Below, piece after piece: positions 18,808 to 27,204 of a DNA stretch of 64,000 nucleotides. This DNA is from Pontimicrobium aquaticum. GTDB lineage: Bacteria > Bacteroidota > Bacteroidia > Flavobacteriales > Flavobacteriaceae. The DNA is taken from assembly GCF_005047595.1 (NCBI RefSeq), contig NZ_SUPL01000002.1, positions 248,001 through 312,000 of the forward strand, written 5' to 3'. The notes beneath the pieces are model-generated. The model worked only from the letters and a program-made list of their open reading frames with translations. It had not been told where the DNA came from and did no database searches. The translations under genes were made by a program, and so were the position numbers. Within the stretch, counting starts at the first letter, position 1; each line of letters begins with the position of its first letter.

Positions 18808-19980
18808 ATGAATGTAGGAATTATTGGTTCTGGAACAATGGGAAGTGGTATCGCACAAGTTGCTGCAACTTCTGGTTGTAAGGTGAAATTATACGATACA
18901 AATCAAGCGGCATTGGACAAAGCTAAAGTTGCATTAGATAAAATATTAAATAGACTGATTGAAAAAGGACGAATTGATGAAACCGAGAAAAGCAGAATTC
19001 AAAGTAATATTGAATATGTAGATAGTTTGAAAGACTTATCTGATGCTGACTTAACAATCGAAGCCATTGTTGAAAATCTTGACATTAAGAAAAAAGTATT
19101 TTCAGAATTAGAAACTTATGTGTCTAACGATTGTATCATTGCATCTAATACATCAAGTTTATCAATAGCATCCATTGCATCCTCATTGAAAAACCCAGAG
19201 CGATGCATTGGAATTCATTTTTTCAATCCAGCACCATTAATGAAATTAGTTGAGGTGATTCCAGCAATTCAAACATCGAAAGAAACGCTAGAGAAATCTG
19301 TTCAAATCATTTCAGATTGGAAGAAGGTTGTTGCTGTAGCTAAGGATACGCCTGGATTTATAGTCAATCGCGTGGCACGACCATTTTATGGAGAATCGTT
19401 GAGAATTTATGAAGAAGGGATTGCCGATTTTGCAACTATTGATTGGAGTTTGAAAACTTTAGGTGGATTCAGAATGGGACCATTTGAGTTGATGGATTTT
19501 ATTGGAAACGATGTCAATTACACAGTCACTGAAACCGTATTTACTGCTTTCTATTTCGACCCAAGATATAAGCCAGCTTTTACACAAAAACGTTTTGCAG
19601 AGGCAGGCTATTTAGGTCGAAAATCAGGTAAAGGTTATTATTATTATGATGAAAATGGAAAGAAAATTGAAAACTCAGATGTCACTCTGAGCGCAGTCGA
19701 AGAGTCTCTAAAAGAACAAATTTTCAATAGAGTACTAGTCATGCTCATTAACGAAGCAGCAGACGCACTATTTTTAAATATTGCATCAGCGGAAGATATA
19801 GATAACGCAATGACTAAAGGAGTTAATTATCCAAAAGGATTATTGGCTTGGGCAGATGACAAAGGAATTGATTGGTGTGTGTCAACAATGGATGAGTTGT
19901 ACGACGAATATCATGAAGATAGATATCGTTGCAGTCCATTATTACGTAAAATGAATAGAGAACAAAGAACGTTTTTTTAG
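18808..19980 (+). CDS. paaH: 3-hydroxyadipyl-CoA dehydrogenase PaaH
   Basis: 390 residues. An N-terminal Rossmann domain with GSGTMGSGIAQVAA (7-20) precedes the catalytic region with SNTSSLSI, GIHFFNPAPLMKLVEV and TPGFIVNRVARPFYGE, then the C-terminal dimerisation domain, here extended with a second partial copy. It oxidises 3-hydroxyadipyl-CoA with NAD. A dispersed repeat lies in frame at 19680 and encodes DVTLSAVEESL, between the active-site part and the second C-terminal unit, apparently as a tolerated linker insertion. Confidence 0.9.
   Translation: MNVGIIGSGTMGSGIAQVAATSGCKVKLYDTNQAALDKAKVALDKILNRLIEKGRIDETEKSRIQSNIEYVDSLKDLSDADLTIEAIVENLDIKKKVFSELETYVSNDCIIASNTSSLSIASIASSLKNPERCIGIHFFNPAPLMKLVEVIPAIQTSKETLEKSVQIISDWKKVVAVAKDTPGFIVNRVARPFYGESLRIYEEGIADFATIDWSLKTLGGFRMGPFELMDFIGNDVNYTVTETVFTAFYFDPRYKPAFTQKRFAEAGYLGRKSGKGYYYYDENGKKIENSDVTLSAVEESLKEQIFNRVLVMLINEAADALFLNIASAEDIDNAMTKGVNYPKGLLAWADDKGIDWCVSTMDELYDEYHEDRYRCSPLLRKMNREQRTFF
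19680..19708 (+). repeat. In-frame repeat copy inside paaH
   Basis: TGTCACTCTGAGCGCAGTCG followed by AAGAGTCTC. It is the same unit as the intergenic copies at 17789 and 18763, and is read through as DVTLSAVEESL. Confidence 0.8.
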
Positions 19981-20064
19981 CGTCAGTTCGAGTGCGAAGC
20001 GTATCGAGAACAAGCGAACACTTCTCGATACAATTTTTTATCAAAAACCACTCGAAGTGACAAA
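19981..20064 (+). repeat. Dispersed long palindromic repeat
   Basis: Contains a perfect inverted pair, GTATCGAGAA (20001-20010) and TTCTCGATAC (20022-20031), and outer arms GTCAGTTCGAGTG and CACTCGAAGTGAC. It fills the gap between paaH and paaI and can fold into a long hairpin. Confidence 0.8.
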
Positions 20065-20074
20065 TAATTAGAAT

Positions 20075-20485
20075 ATGAAAGGAGAACAAATTCCACATAA
20101 AATGTTGTCACAAGATGCATTCAGTCAATGGATAGGAATTGAGGTTTTAGAATGTGAAATAGGTCGTTGTAAAGTAGCAATGACAGTTAGGAAAGAAATG
20201 CTCAACAGTATGTATAAAGCACATGGTGCAATTAGTTACGCTTTGGCAGATACCGCTTTTGGTTTTGCGGCAAATACGCATGGTAAATATGCTGTGTCAA
20301 TAGAAACGAGTATTAATCATATTGAAGCATTAAATGAAGGTGATTATTTGGTAGCAGAATCAGTAATAGAAAAAGTAAATAATAAATTAGGCTTTAATAT
20401 AATTGAAGTCAAACGAGGCGATGAACTAGTAGCTCTTTTTAAAGGTGTTGTCTATCGCACTCAAAAAGAATGGACTGAAGAATAA
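20075..20485 (+). CDS. paaI: Hotdog-fold acyl-CoA thioesterase PaaI
   Basis: 136 residues, typical PaaI size. NSMYKAHGAISYALADTAFGFAAN carries the family motif, with the glycine after histidine and the aspartate on the long helix, and VSIETSINHIEALNEGD follows. PaaI hydrolyses stalled or misformed CoA thioesters and protects the CoA pool. It lies between repeats, after paaH. Confidence 0.92.
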   Translation: MKGEQIPHKMLSQDAFSQWIGIEVLECEIGRCKVAMTVRKEMLNSMYKAHGAISYALADTAFGFAANTHGKYAVSIETSINHIEALNEGDYLVAESVIEKVNNKLGFNIIEVKRGDELVALFKGVVYRTQKEWTEE

Positions 20486-20502
20486 AAATATTAACAAAAT
20501 AA

Positions 20503-20548
20503 TTCCTTCCCTTAAAAAGGGAAGGTGTCCGAAGAACGGAAGGGTTAA
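20503..20548 (+). repeat. Hairpin repeat, CCTTCCCTT type
   Basis: Inverted arms CCTTCCCTT (20505-20513) and AAGGGAAGG (20517-20525), then GAACGGAAGGGTT. It belongs to a different repeat class from its neighbours. It ends close to the next ATG and has no T-run, so it is not a simple terminator. Confidence 0.65.
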
Positions 20549-20551
20549 AAT

Positions 20552-21766
20552 ATGAAACAAGCATATATAATAGACGGAATTAGAACACCAATAGGAAATT
20601 ATAAAGGAACATTATCTGCTGTTCGCACAGACGATTTAGCAGCATTAGTGATTAAAGAAGTTGTAAAACGAAATCCTAACATTCCAAAAGAAGCTTATGA
20701 TGATGTTATCATGGGTTGTGCTAATCAAGCAGGAGAAGACAATCGTAACGTTGCGAGAATGGCATCTTTATTAGCAGGTTTGCCTTTTACAGTTCCAGGT
20801 GAAACAGTCAATCGCTTATGTAGTTCAGGTTTGTCTGCAATTATTCATGCCAATCGTGCAATTAAAGCGGGCGATGGAGATGTGTTTATAGCAGGAGGAG
20901 TAGAGAATATGACACGTGGTCCTTACGTAATTGCAAAACCATCGAGTGCATTTGGTAACGATTCTAAAATGTATGATTCCAGTTTTGGATGGCGATTTAT
21001 CAATCCAAAAATGCAAAAAATGTATGGAACAGATGCTATGGGAAATACAGCTGAAAATTTGGTAGAGAAATATAACATCTCTCGTGAAGACCAAGATAAA
21101 TTTGCCTATTGGAGCCAAATAAAGGCTTCGAAAGCACAAGAAAATGATCGTTTAGCTAAAGAAATTGTAAAGGTTGAAATTCCACAACGTAAAAAAGATC
21201 CAATCCTATTTTCAAAGGATGAGTTTGTAAAGCCTAATACTAGTTTGGAAGTTTTAGCAAAATTAAGAGGTGCTTTTAAAGCAGAAGGAGGAAGTGTCAC
21301 AGCTGGAAATTCATCTGGATTGAATGATGGAGCAGCAGCAACAATCATTGCATCAGCAGATGCTGTAAAAAAATATAATCTAAAACCGTTAGCGCGAATT
21401 GTAAGTTCAGCTGTAGTTGGTGTTGAACCAAGAATAATGGGAATAGGTCCAGTAGAAGCCTCAAACAAAGCCTTAGCAAAAGTTGGCTTAACCATGAATG
21501 ATATGGACATTATTGAATTGAACGAAGCTTTTGCTGCTCAAACTTTAGCTTGCACAAGAGCTTGGGGTTTAGCAGATGATGATCCTAGATTAAATCCAAA
21601 TGGTGGATCCATTGCGATAGGTCATCCTCTAGGAGTTACAGGAACAAGAATAGCATATTCAGCAGCTTTAGAGCTTCATGAGCAACAAAAACAATATGCT
21701 TTAGTAACCATGTGTATTGGTGTAGGTCAAGGTTATGCTTGTATCATTGAAAATGTAAACTTATAA
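20552..21766 (+). CDS. paaJ: 3-oxoadipyl-CoA/3-oxo-didehydrosuberyl-CoA thiolase PaaJ
   Basis: 404 residues, a full thiolase. The acylated cysteine is in VNRLCSSGLSAI (about residue 90), the catalytic histidine in GGSIAIGHPLGVTGTRI, and the second cysteine in VTMCIGVGQGYACIIE. It acts twice in the pathway, releasing acetyl-CoA and finally succinyl-CoA. The neighbours and the RSSAFG-like loop fit PaaJ/PcaF better than a general acetoacetyl-CoA thiolase. Confidence 0.92.
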   Translation: MKQAYIIDGIRTPIGNYKGTLSAVRTDDLAALVIKEVVKRNPNIPKEAYDDVIMGCANQAGEDNRNVARMASLLAGLPFTVPGETVNRLCSSGLSAIIHANRAIKAGDGDVFIAGGVENMTRGPYVIAKPSSAFGNDSKMYDSSFGWRFINPKMQKMYGTDAMGNTAENLVEKYNISREDQDKFAYWSQIKASKAQENDRLAKEIVKVEIPQRKKDPILFSKDEFVKPNTSLEVLAKLRGAFKAEGGSVTAGNSSGLNDGAAATIIASADAVKKYNLKPLARIVSSAVVGVEPRIMGIGPVEASNKALAKVGLTMNDMDIIELNEAFAAQTLACTRAWGLADDDPRLNPNGGSIAIGHPLGVTGTRIAYSAALELHEQQKQYALVTMCIGVGQGYACIIENVNL

Positions 21767-21770
21767 TTAA

Positions 21771-21799
21771 TGTCACCTCGAGCACAGTCGAGAGGTCTC
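21771..21799 (+). repeat. Dispersed short repeat, variant
   Basis: TGTCACCTCGAGCACAGTCG then AGAGGTCTC; ACCTC and GAGGT are inverted arms. It is a sequence variant of the 17789 type with compensating arm changes, 10 bases before the paaZ ATG. Confidence 0.75.
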
Positions 21800-21809
21800 A
21801 ACTTTAAAT

Positions 21810-24305
21810 ATGAAAAAAATACAACATTACATTACAGGACAATGGTTAGAAGGAATAGATAAAGGGATTCCTGTATTCGATGCAATTACTGGAGAACTTA
21901 TTGCAAATTCTGCTGTTGAAGGCCTAAACGTGGCTGATGCTCTACAATATGGTAGAGATAAAGGTGAAGCTTTGCGTAAAATGACCTTTCAGGAGCGCGG
22001 CAATATGATTAAAAAATTAGCATTGTACCTTACTAAAAAGAAAGATACCTTTTACGAGTTAAGTTATAGAACAGGAGCGACCAAAGTAGATAGTTGGATA
22101 GATATTGAAGGTGGTTTTGGAAACTTGTTTGCTAATGCATCCTTACGAAAATTATTTCCGAATCAGTCGTATCATGTAGAGGGTGATCCAATAGATTTAT
22201 CTCGTGGTGGACGCTTTATGGCGCATCATATTATGGTGCCTAAAAAAGGAGTTGCTGTACATATTAACGCTTTCAATTTCCCAGTTTGGGGAATGTTAGA
22301 AAAATGTGCTGTTAATTGGATGGCTGGTGTTCCTGCTGTCGTATTACCTGCACCTTCATCGTCATATTTAGCGGAAGCTGTAGCTAGAGAAATCATCGTT
22401 TCAGGAATTTTACCAGAAGGCGCTTTACAAATTATCAACGGAACAGTTAAAACAATTTTAGATACAGTAGAGTCTCAAGATGTTGTAACATTTACTGGCT
22501 CAGCAGCAACAGGAAGATTATTAAAAGCGCATCCTAGAATCATTCAAGAGGCTGTGCCTTTTACTATGGAAGCCGATTCTTTAAATGCGTCTATTTTGGG
22601 TGAAGATGCCGTCCCTGGAACACCTGAATTCGATATTTTTATTAAAGAAGTTAGAAAAGAAATGACAGTCAAAGCAGGACAAAAGTGTACTGCGATTCGT
22701 CGTATCATTGTTCCTGAGAACTTGGTTGAAGATGTTCAGATTGAACTGGGTAAAGCACTTGATAAAGTTACTATTGGCGACCCAAGACTCAAAGAAGTTA
22801 GAATGGGTTCATTAATTAGTAAAGAACAAGTTGAGGAAGTTCGTAATAGTGTTTCTGATATTGCCAAAAAGGCTAAAATCGTCTATGGAAATCTCGATAA
22901 GATTGAAACTATTGGAGCAGATGCTGAAAAAGGAGCGTTTATCAGTCCTATTTTATTAAGAGAAGATCATCCATTTGATAATTTAGCGGTTCACGAACGT
23001 GAAGCCTTTGGTCCAGTAAGTACTATAATGCCTTATAAAACACTAGAAGAAGCTGTTGCCTTATCTCAAATGGGAAAAGGTTCTTTGGTGTCTTCAATCA
23101 TTACGAATAACGATAACATTGCTAAAGAGTATGTTGTCAATGCAGCAAGTCATCATGGTCGTATTTTAGTTCTGAACAGAGAAAACGCTAAAGAGAGTAC
23201 AGGTCATGGTTCGCCTTTGCCAAATTTGGTTCATGGTGGTCCTGGACGAGCTGGAGGTGGTGAAGAAATGGGTGGCATGCGAGGTGTAAAACACTATTTA
23301 CAACGTACAGCTATTCAAGGAAGCCCGACAACCTTGACTGAAATCACAGGTATTTATCAGCCAGGAGGTGCTTATAAAGAAGCAGAACAACATCCTTTTA
23401 AATATCATTGGGAAGACATTCAACTTGGAATGTCAATGAAAACTCATAAGCGTACATTAACAGATTCAGATATAATAAATTTCTCAAATCTTACTTGGGA
23501 TCACTTTTATGCACATACAGATATTACATCGTTAGATGGAAGTATATTTGAAAAACGAACTGCTCATGGCTATTTCATTCTAGCAGCTGCAGCTGGATTG
23601 TTTGTATATCCTAACAAAGGTCCTGTGTCTGCTAATTATGGATTGGAAGAATGTAGATTCCTTAGACCACTTTATCATAATGACACTATTTATGTGCGAT
23701 TAACGTGTAAGCAGAAAATTGATAGAGATGTGAATGGCGCTGAACATCCAAGCGGAATTGTAAAGTGGTTTGCTGAGGTTTTTGATGCTGATGATGAATT
23801 AGTAGCTGTGGCAACTGTACTAACAATGGTTCAGAAGAAACAAGATGTTTTTGTGGAGATGACTGATGATAAAATCCAAGAATGTCTCTCAAAGTTAACT
23901 GAAGATGCGAAACCAAAATGGGGAATCATGACACCACAACATATGATAGAACATTTGGAATATACGTATAGAATTGCTTCTGGAGAGATTCAAGATTTTG
24001 AGGTGTCAACTCCAGAGAAAATTCTAGAAAAGGTACATGCAAGCTTATATAATTATGATAAGTTCCCTCATAATACAAACTTCCCATTATTAGAAAAGGA
24101 TACATTAGAAAAGTTAAGATATGATAACTTGGAAAAGGCAAAGCTAAGGTTTACTGAGGCAAGAGAGGCTTATAAAACTTTTTTTAAAGAGAACCCAGAA
24201 GCTGTATTAAAAAATATGGTTTTTGGAGATATGAATAGATACGAATGGTATTTATTAGAAAGAAAACATTTGAACCATCACTTTGAACAGTTCGGATTAA
24301 TTTAA
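21810..24305 (+). CDS. paaZ: Bifunctional ring-opening enzyme PaaZ with C-terminal DUF1569-like domain
   Basis: 831 residues against about 680 for enterobacterial PaaZ. Residues 1-520 are an aldehyde dehydrogenase: FTGSAATGR, general-base glutamate in TMEADSLN, catalytic cysteine in AGQKCTAIRR (about 291). Residues 535-680 are a MaoC-type hydratase with WDHFYAHTD (about 562) and TAHGYFILAA. Together they open oxepin-CoA and oxidise the aldehyde. The last 148 residues are extra: PKWGIMTPQHMIEHLEYTYR and the end KHLNHHFEQFGLI resemble DUF1569/DinB-like proteins, including the separate gene at 62063. The role of this domain is unknown. Confidence 0.93.
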   Translation: MKKIQHYITGQWLEGIDKGIPVFDAITGELIANSAVEGLNVADALQYGRDKGEALRKMTFQERGNMIKKLALYLTKKKDTFYELSYRTGATKVDSWIDIEGGFGNLFANASLRKLFPNQSYHVEGDPIDLSRGGRFMAHHIMVPKKGVAVHINAFNFPVWGMLEKCAVNWMAGVPAVVLPAPSSSYLAEAVAREIIVSGILPEGALQIINGTVKTILDTVESQDVVTFTGSAATGRLLKAHPRIIQEAVPFTMEADSLNASILGEDAVPGTPEFDIFIKEVRKEMTVKAGQKCTAIRRIIVPENLVEDVQIELGKALDKVTIGDPRLKEVRMGSLISKEQVEEVRNSVSDIAKKAKIVYGNLDKIETIGADAEKGAFISPILLREDHPFDNLAVHEREAFGPVSTIMPYKTLEEAVALSQMGKGSLVSSIITNNDNIAKEYVVNAASHHGRILVLNRENAKESTGHGSPLPNLVHGGPGRAGGGEEMGGMRGVKHYLQRTAIQGSPTTLTEITGIYQPGGAYKEAEQHPFKYHWEDIQLGMSMKTHKRTLTDSDIINFSNLTWDHFYAHTDITSLDGSIFEKRTAHGYFILAAAAGLFVYPNKGPVSANYGLEECRFLRPLYHNDTIYVRLTCKQKIDRDVNGAEHPSGIVKWFAEVFDADDELVAVATVLTMVQKKQDVFVEMTDDKIQECLSKLTEDAKPKWGIMTPQHMIEHLEYTYRIASGEIQDFEVSTPEKILEKVHASLYNYDKFPHNTNFPLLEKDTLEKLRYDNLEKAKLRFTEAREAYKTFFKENPEAVLKNMVFGDMNRYEWYLLERKHLNHHFEQFGLI

Positions 24306-24332
24306 TATAGAATAATAAAGATTAGATAAAAT

Positions 24333-25085
24333 ATGAACGAACCATACGTAAAACAACATATAAAAAACGGAGTAGGATACATTGAATTTTTTCATCCTTC
24401 ACATAACTCCTTGCCTTCAAGCCTATTGGCAGAATTAGCTAGGACTATAAAAACAGCTGGAGAAGACAGTAACATCAAGGTTATTGTTTTAAAAAGTGGA
24501 GGAGACAGAACTTTTTGTGCTGGTGCAAGTTTTGAAGAATTAGTAGCTATTAATGATGAAGATACCGGAAAAGAGTTTTTCTCAGGTTTTGCTAATGTGA
24601 TTAACGCTATGCGAAAATGCTCAAAGTTTATAGTTGGACGCATTCAAGGTAAAACTGTTGGAGGAGGAGTAGGTTTAGCTTCTGCTACTGACTATTGTAT
24701 GGCAACAAAGTTTGCTGCTATAAAATTAAGTGAATTAAATGTTGGCATTGGTCCCTTTGTAGTTGGTCCAGCTGTGCAACGAAAGTTAGGGTTAAGTGCA
24801 ATGTCACAAATTGCTATTGATGCAAATAGTTTTTACTCAGCGCATTGGGCGAAAGAAAAAGGATTATATACACAAGTATTTGAAACTACTGATGAATTGG
24901 ACGAAGCAGTAACAATTTTTGCTGAAAACCTTTGCAATTATAACCCAAAAGCTATGAGTGATATGAAAACTATGTTTTGGCGAGGCACTGAAGATTGGGG
25001 TCAATTGCTAATTCAACGTGCAAAGATTAGTGGCCGATTAGTATTAAGTGATTTTACTAAAGAAACATTGAAAAAATATAAATGA
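24333..25085 (+). CDS. Enoyl-CoA hydratase/isomerase family protein, possible PaaF
   Basis: 250 residues, crotonase family. TFCAGASFEELVAI and GKTVGGGVGLASATDYCMA form the oxyanion hole and CoA site. The segment ELNVGIGPFVVGPAVQRKLG carries no PaaG-like GLIPD motif. In the pathway, 2,3-dehydroadipyl-CoA hydration (PaaF) still lacks an enzyme, so this gene is a candidate, but catalytic glutamates typical of hydratases are not obvious to me, so another isomerase or hydrolase role is possible. Confidence 0.75.
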   Translation: MNEPYVKQHIKNGVGYIEFFHPSHNSLPSSLLAELARTIKTAGEDSNIKVIVLKSGGDRTFCAGASFEELVAINDEDTGKEFFSGFANVINAMRKCSKFIVGRIQGKTVGGGVGLASATDYCMATKFAAIKLSELNVGIGPFVVGPAVQRKLGLSAMSQIAIDANSFYSAHWAKEKGLYTQVFETTDELDEAVTIFAENLCNYNPKAMSDMKTMFWRGTEDWGQLLIQRAKISGRLVLSDFTKETLKKYK

Positions 25086-25088
25086 AAG

Positions 25089-25159
25089 TGTTATTCCGAA
25101 CGGAGTGAAGGAATCTGTTGAATGAGATTGCCACGTCATTTCATTCCTCGCAATGACAG
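25089..25159 (+). repeat. Dispersed repeat between crotonase gene and paaY
   Basis: Begins GTTATTCCGAACGGAGTGAA and ends TCATTCCTCGCAATGACAG, of the same broad class as the unit at 50517. The ATG inside its last bases is in frame with paaY but is part of the repeat. Confidence 0.7.
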
Positions 25160-25170
25160 AAAGAAAAAAA

Positions 25171-25767
25171 ATGATTTACGAATTTAAAGGATATATCCCA
25201 GTAGTTCACAAAAGTAGTTTCGTGCATCCTTTGGCTGCCGTTACTGGCAATGTCATTATTGGCAAAAACTGTTACATAGGTCCTGGAGCTGCCATTCGTG
25301 GAGATTGGGGACAAATCATTATAGAAGATGGAGTGAACGTACAAGAAAATTGCACTGTACATATGTTTCCTGGTAAGTCTATCACACTTAAAGAAAGTGC
25401 TCATATAGGTCATGGAGCCATTATTCATGGAGCTAATATTGGTAGAAATGTTTTGGTAGGAATGAATACTGTGATTATGGATGATGCCGTAATTGGTGAC
25501 GAATGTATTGTTGGAGCCATGGCATTTGTTAAAGCAGAAACCATTATTCCGAAGCGAAGTTTAGTGGTTGGAAATCCAGCAAAAGTTGTAAAGCAAGTGA
25601 CAGACGAAATGATTGACTGGAAAACCAAAGGCACAACATTGTATCAGCAATTACCACAGGAATGTCATGAAAGTCTAAAAGAAGTTGAGCCCTTACGTGA
25701 AGTTCCTGAGAACATGAAAATACAAGAAGGTGTTTATGACACTCTTAGAGATTTCATGAAGAAATAA
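25171..25767 (+). CDS. paaY: PaaY-like thioesterase, gamma-carbonic-anhydrase fold
   Basis: 198 residues from MIYEFKGYIPVVHKSSFVHP. A left-handed beta-helix of hexapeptide repeats is visible (VTGNVIIGKNCYIGPGAAIRGD, then HIGHGAIIHGANIG), with metal-type histidines in TVHMF and IGHGAIIHG. PaaY hydrolyses dead-end CoA thioesters in the phenylacetate pathway. The in-frame ATG at 25153 is not preferred because it belongs to the preceding repeat, whereas the ATG at 25171 follows a purine-rich stretch. Confidence 0.88.
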   Translation: MIYEFKGYIPVVHKSSFVHPLAAVTGNVIIGKNCYIGPGAAIRGDWGQIIIEDGVNVQENCTVHMFPGKSITLKESAHIGHGAIIHGANIGRNVLVGMNTVIMDDAVIGDECIVGAMAFVKAETIIPKRSLVVGNPAKVVKQVTDEMIDWKTKGTTLYQQLPQECHESLKEVEPLREVPENMKIQEGVYDTLRDFMKK

Positions 25768-25774
25768 GTTTTAA

Positions 25775-25794
25775 AAACTAACAAACATTAGTTC
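25775..25794. promoter_or_regulatory. Second TetR operator, before the E2 gene
   Basis: AAACTAACAAACATTAGTTC shares the left arm AAACTAACA with the paaE operator and has a right arm ATTAGTT with one inner and one outer change. It lies five bases before the E2 ATG and would place the 2-oxoacid dehydrogenase genes under the same regulator. Confidence 0.55.
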
Positions 25795-25799
25795 ATATA

Positions 25800-27083
25800 A
25801 TGTCAAGATTTGAATTTAAAATGCCCAAACTGGGAGAAAGTATCACCGAAGCAGCCATTATAACTTGGTTCAAAAATGTTGGTGATGCCATTGAACAAGA
25901 TGAAATGCTTTTAGAGGTCGCTACAGATAAAGTTGATTCTGAAGTACCTTCAACAGTGTCAGGTGTAGTTGAAGAAATTTTATTCAAAGCTAATGAGGTT
26001 ATAAAAATAGGTGATACCATTGCTATCATTAAAACAGATGGAAAAGCAATACAGCCTAAAATAACTGATAAGAAAGTAGAATCAAAAGTTGAGAAACAGG
26101 TAGCTAAATCTGCAGCTAAGAAACCAAAACAATTAGTAGCTGCAACACAAAACAACAATACCTTCTTTTCGCCATTAATTATTTCAATAGCCAAAGAACA
26201 TCATATTAGTTTTGAAGAATTGGCGCGAATTCCAGCAACTGGAAACGATGGGCGTTTACGAAAAAGCGATGTCTTTCAATATATAAAAGATGGTCGACCA
26301 TATAAATTTGTGCAACCAAGTGTAGCACAAGACCTAACGGCGTATCGTATTCCTCAACTTAACTTAGATAAAGGCACAGGAAAGATTGTGAAAATGGATA
26401 GGATGCGCCAAATGATTGCGGACAGAATGGTGTATTCAAAACACACATCACCTCACGTAACGGCTTATGTTGAAGGCGATTTAACAGATTTGGTTCAATG
26501 GCGAAATGCAAATAAAACAGCCTTCCAGGAAAAGTATAATTGTAAGTTAACGTTCACACCATTATTTGTTGAGGCTGTTGCAAAAGCAGTTAAAGATTTT
26601 CCAATGATTAATGTATCTGTTGATGGTGAAAATATCATTGTGAAAGAACATATCAATATAGGAATGGCTACAGCATTACCAAGCGGAAATTTAATTGTTC
26701 CAGTGGTTAAAGATGCTGACAAAAAAAGTTTAAAAGATCTGGCAGCTAATGTTAATAAATTATCAGCAAAAGCAAGGGATAATAAGTTAGATCCAGAAGA
26801 TATTAAAGGAAGTACATTCACTATTTCAAATGTTGGAACCTTTGGTAGCGTTATGGGAACACCTATAATAAATCAACCAGAAGTGGCCATTTTAGCGATG
26901 GGAATTATTAAAAAGCGACCAGAAGTTATAGAAACCGAAAAAGGTGACGAAATAGCTATTAGAAGCATGATGTATTTGTCCTTGTCGTTTGACCATAGAG
27001 TGGTCGATGGTTATTTAGGAGGAAGTTTTGTACGTCGTGTAGCCGATTATTTAGAACAATTTGATATAAACAGAAAAATATAG
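25800..27083 (+). CDS. 2-oxoacid dehydrogenase E2 (dihydrolipoyl acyltransferase)
   Basis: 427 residues. One lipoyl domain with the modified lysine in VATDKVDSEVPS (about residue 43), a peripheral-subunit-binding domain in SPLIISIAKEHHISFEELA through GNDGRLRKSDV, then the catalytic acyltransferase domain ending in SLSFDHRVVDGYLGG with the active-site histidine. It resembles branched-chain E2 more than pyruvate E2. It forms a core with the fused E1 at 28383. No E3 gene is in the window, so E3 must be shared. Confidence 0.92.
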   Translation: MSRFEFKMPKLGESITEAAIITWFKNVGDAIEQDEMLLEVATDKVDSEVPSTVSGVVEEILFKANEVIKIGDTIAIIKTDGKAIQPKITDKKVESKVEKQVAKSAAKKPKQLVAATQNNNTFFSPLIISIAKEHHISFEELARIPATGNDGRLRKSDVFQYIKDGRPYKFVQPSVAQDLTAYRIPQLNLDKGTGKIVKMDRMRQMIADRMVYSKHTSPHVTAYVEGDLTDLVQWRNANKTAFQEKYNCKLTFTPLFVEAVAKAVKDFPMINVSVDGENIIVKEHINIGMATALPSGNLIVPVVKDADKKSLKDLAANVNKLSAKARDNKLDPEDIKGSTFTISNVGTFGSVMGTPIINQPEVAILAMGIIKKRPEVIETEKGDEIAIRSMMYLSLSFDHRVVDGYLGGSFVRRVADYLEQFDINRKI

Positions 27084-27087
27084 TAAT

Positions 27088-27189
27088 TGTCACTTCGAGT
27101 GATTTGTGAAGTATGAACAAATTGTATCGAGAAGCCATTTAAAAAAGTTCTCGATACAAAATTGCAAAAAGCGATTTCACTCGAACTAA
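27088..27189 (+). repeat. Dispersed long palindromic repeat
   Basis: Inverted arms TTGTATCGAGAA (27122-27133) and TTCTCGATACAA (27148-27159), with outer TGTCACTTCGAGTG and CACTCGAAC arms. Related to the unit at 19981. It fills the gap between the E2 gene and ilvE. Confidence 0.8.
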
Positions 27190-27204
27190 CAAAAAGATAT
27201 AAAC

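Noticed and set aside
25153-25170. ATG at 25153 as the paaY start.
   Set aside because: It lies in the end of a dispersed repeat (TCATTCCTCGCAATGACAG) and adds six residues not expected at the PaaY N-terminus; the ATG at 25171 follows a purine-rich stretch.
27184-27191. AACTAACA before ilvE as a third strong TetR operator.
   Set aside because: Only the left arm is present, the right arm is missing, and the bases belong to the end of a dispersed repeat.
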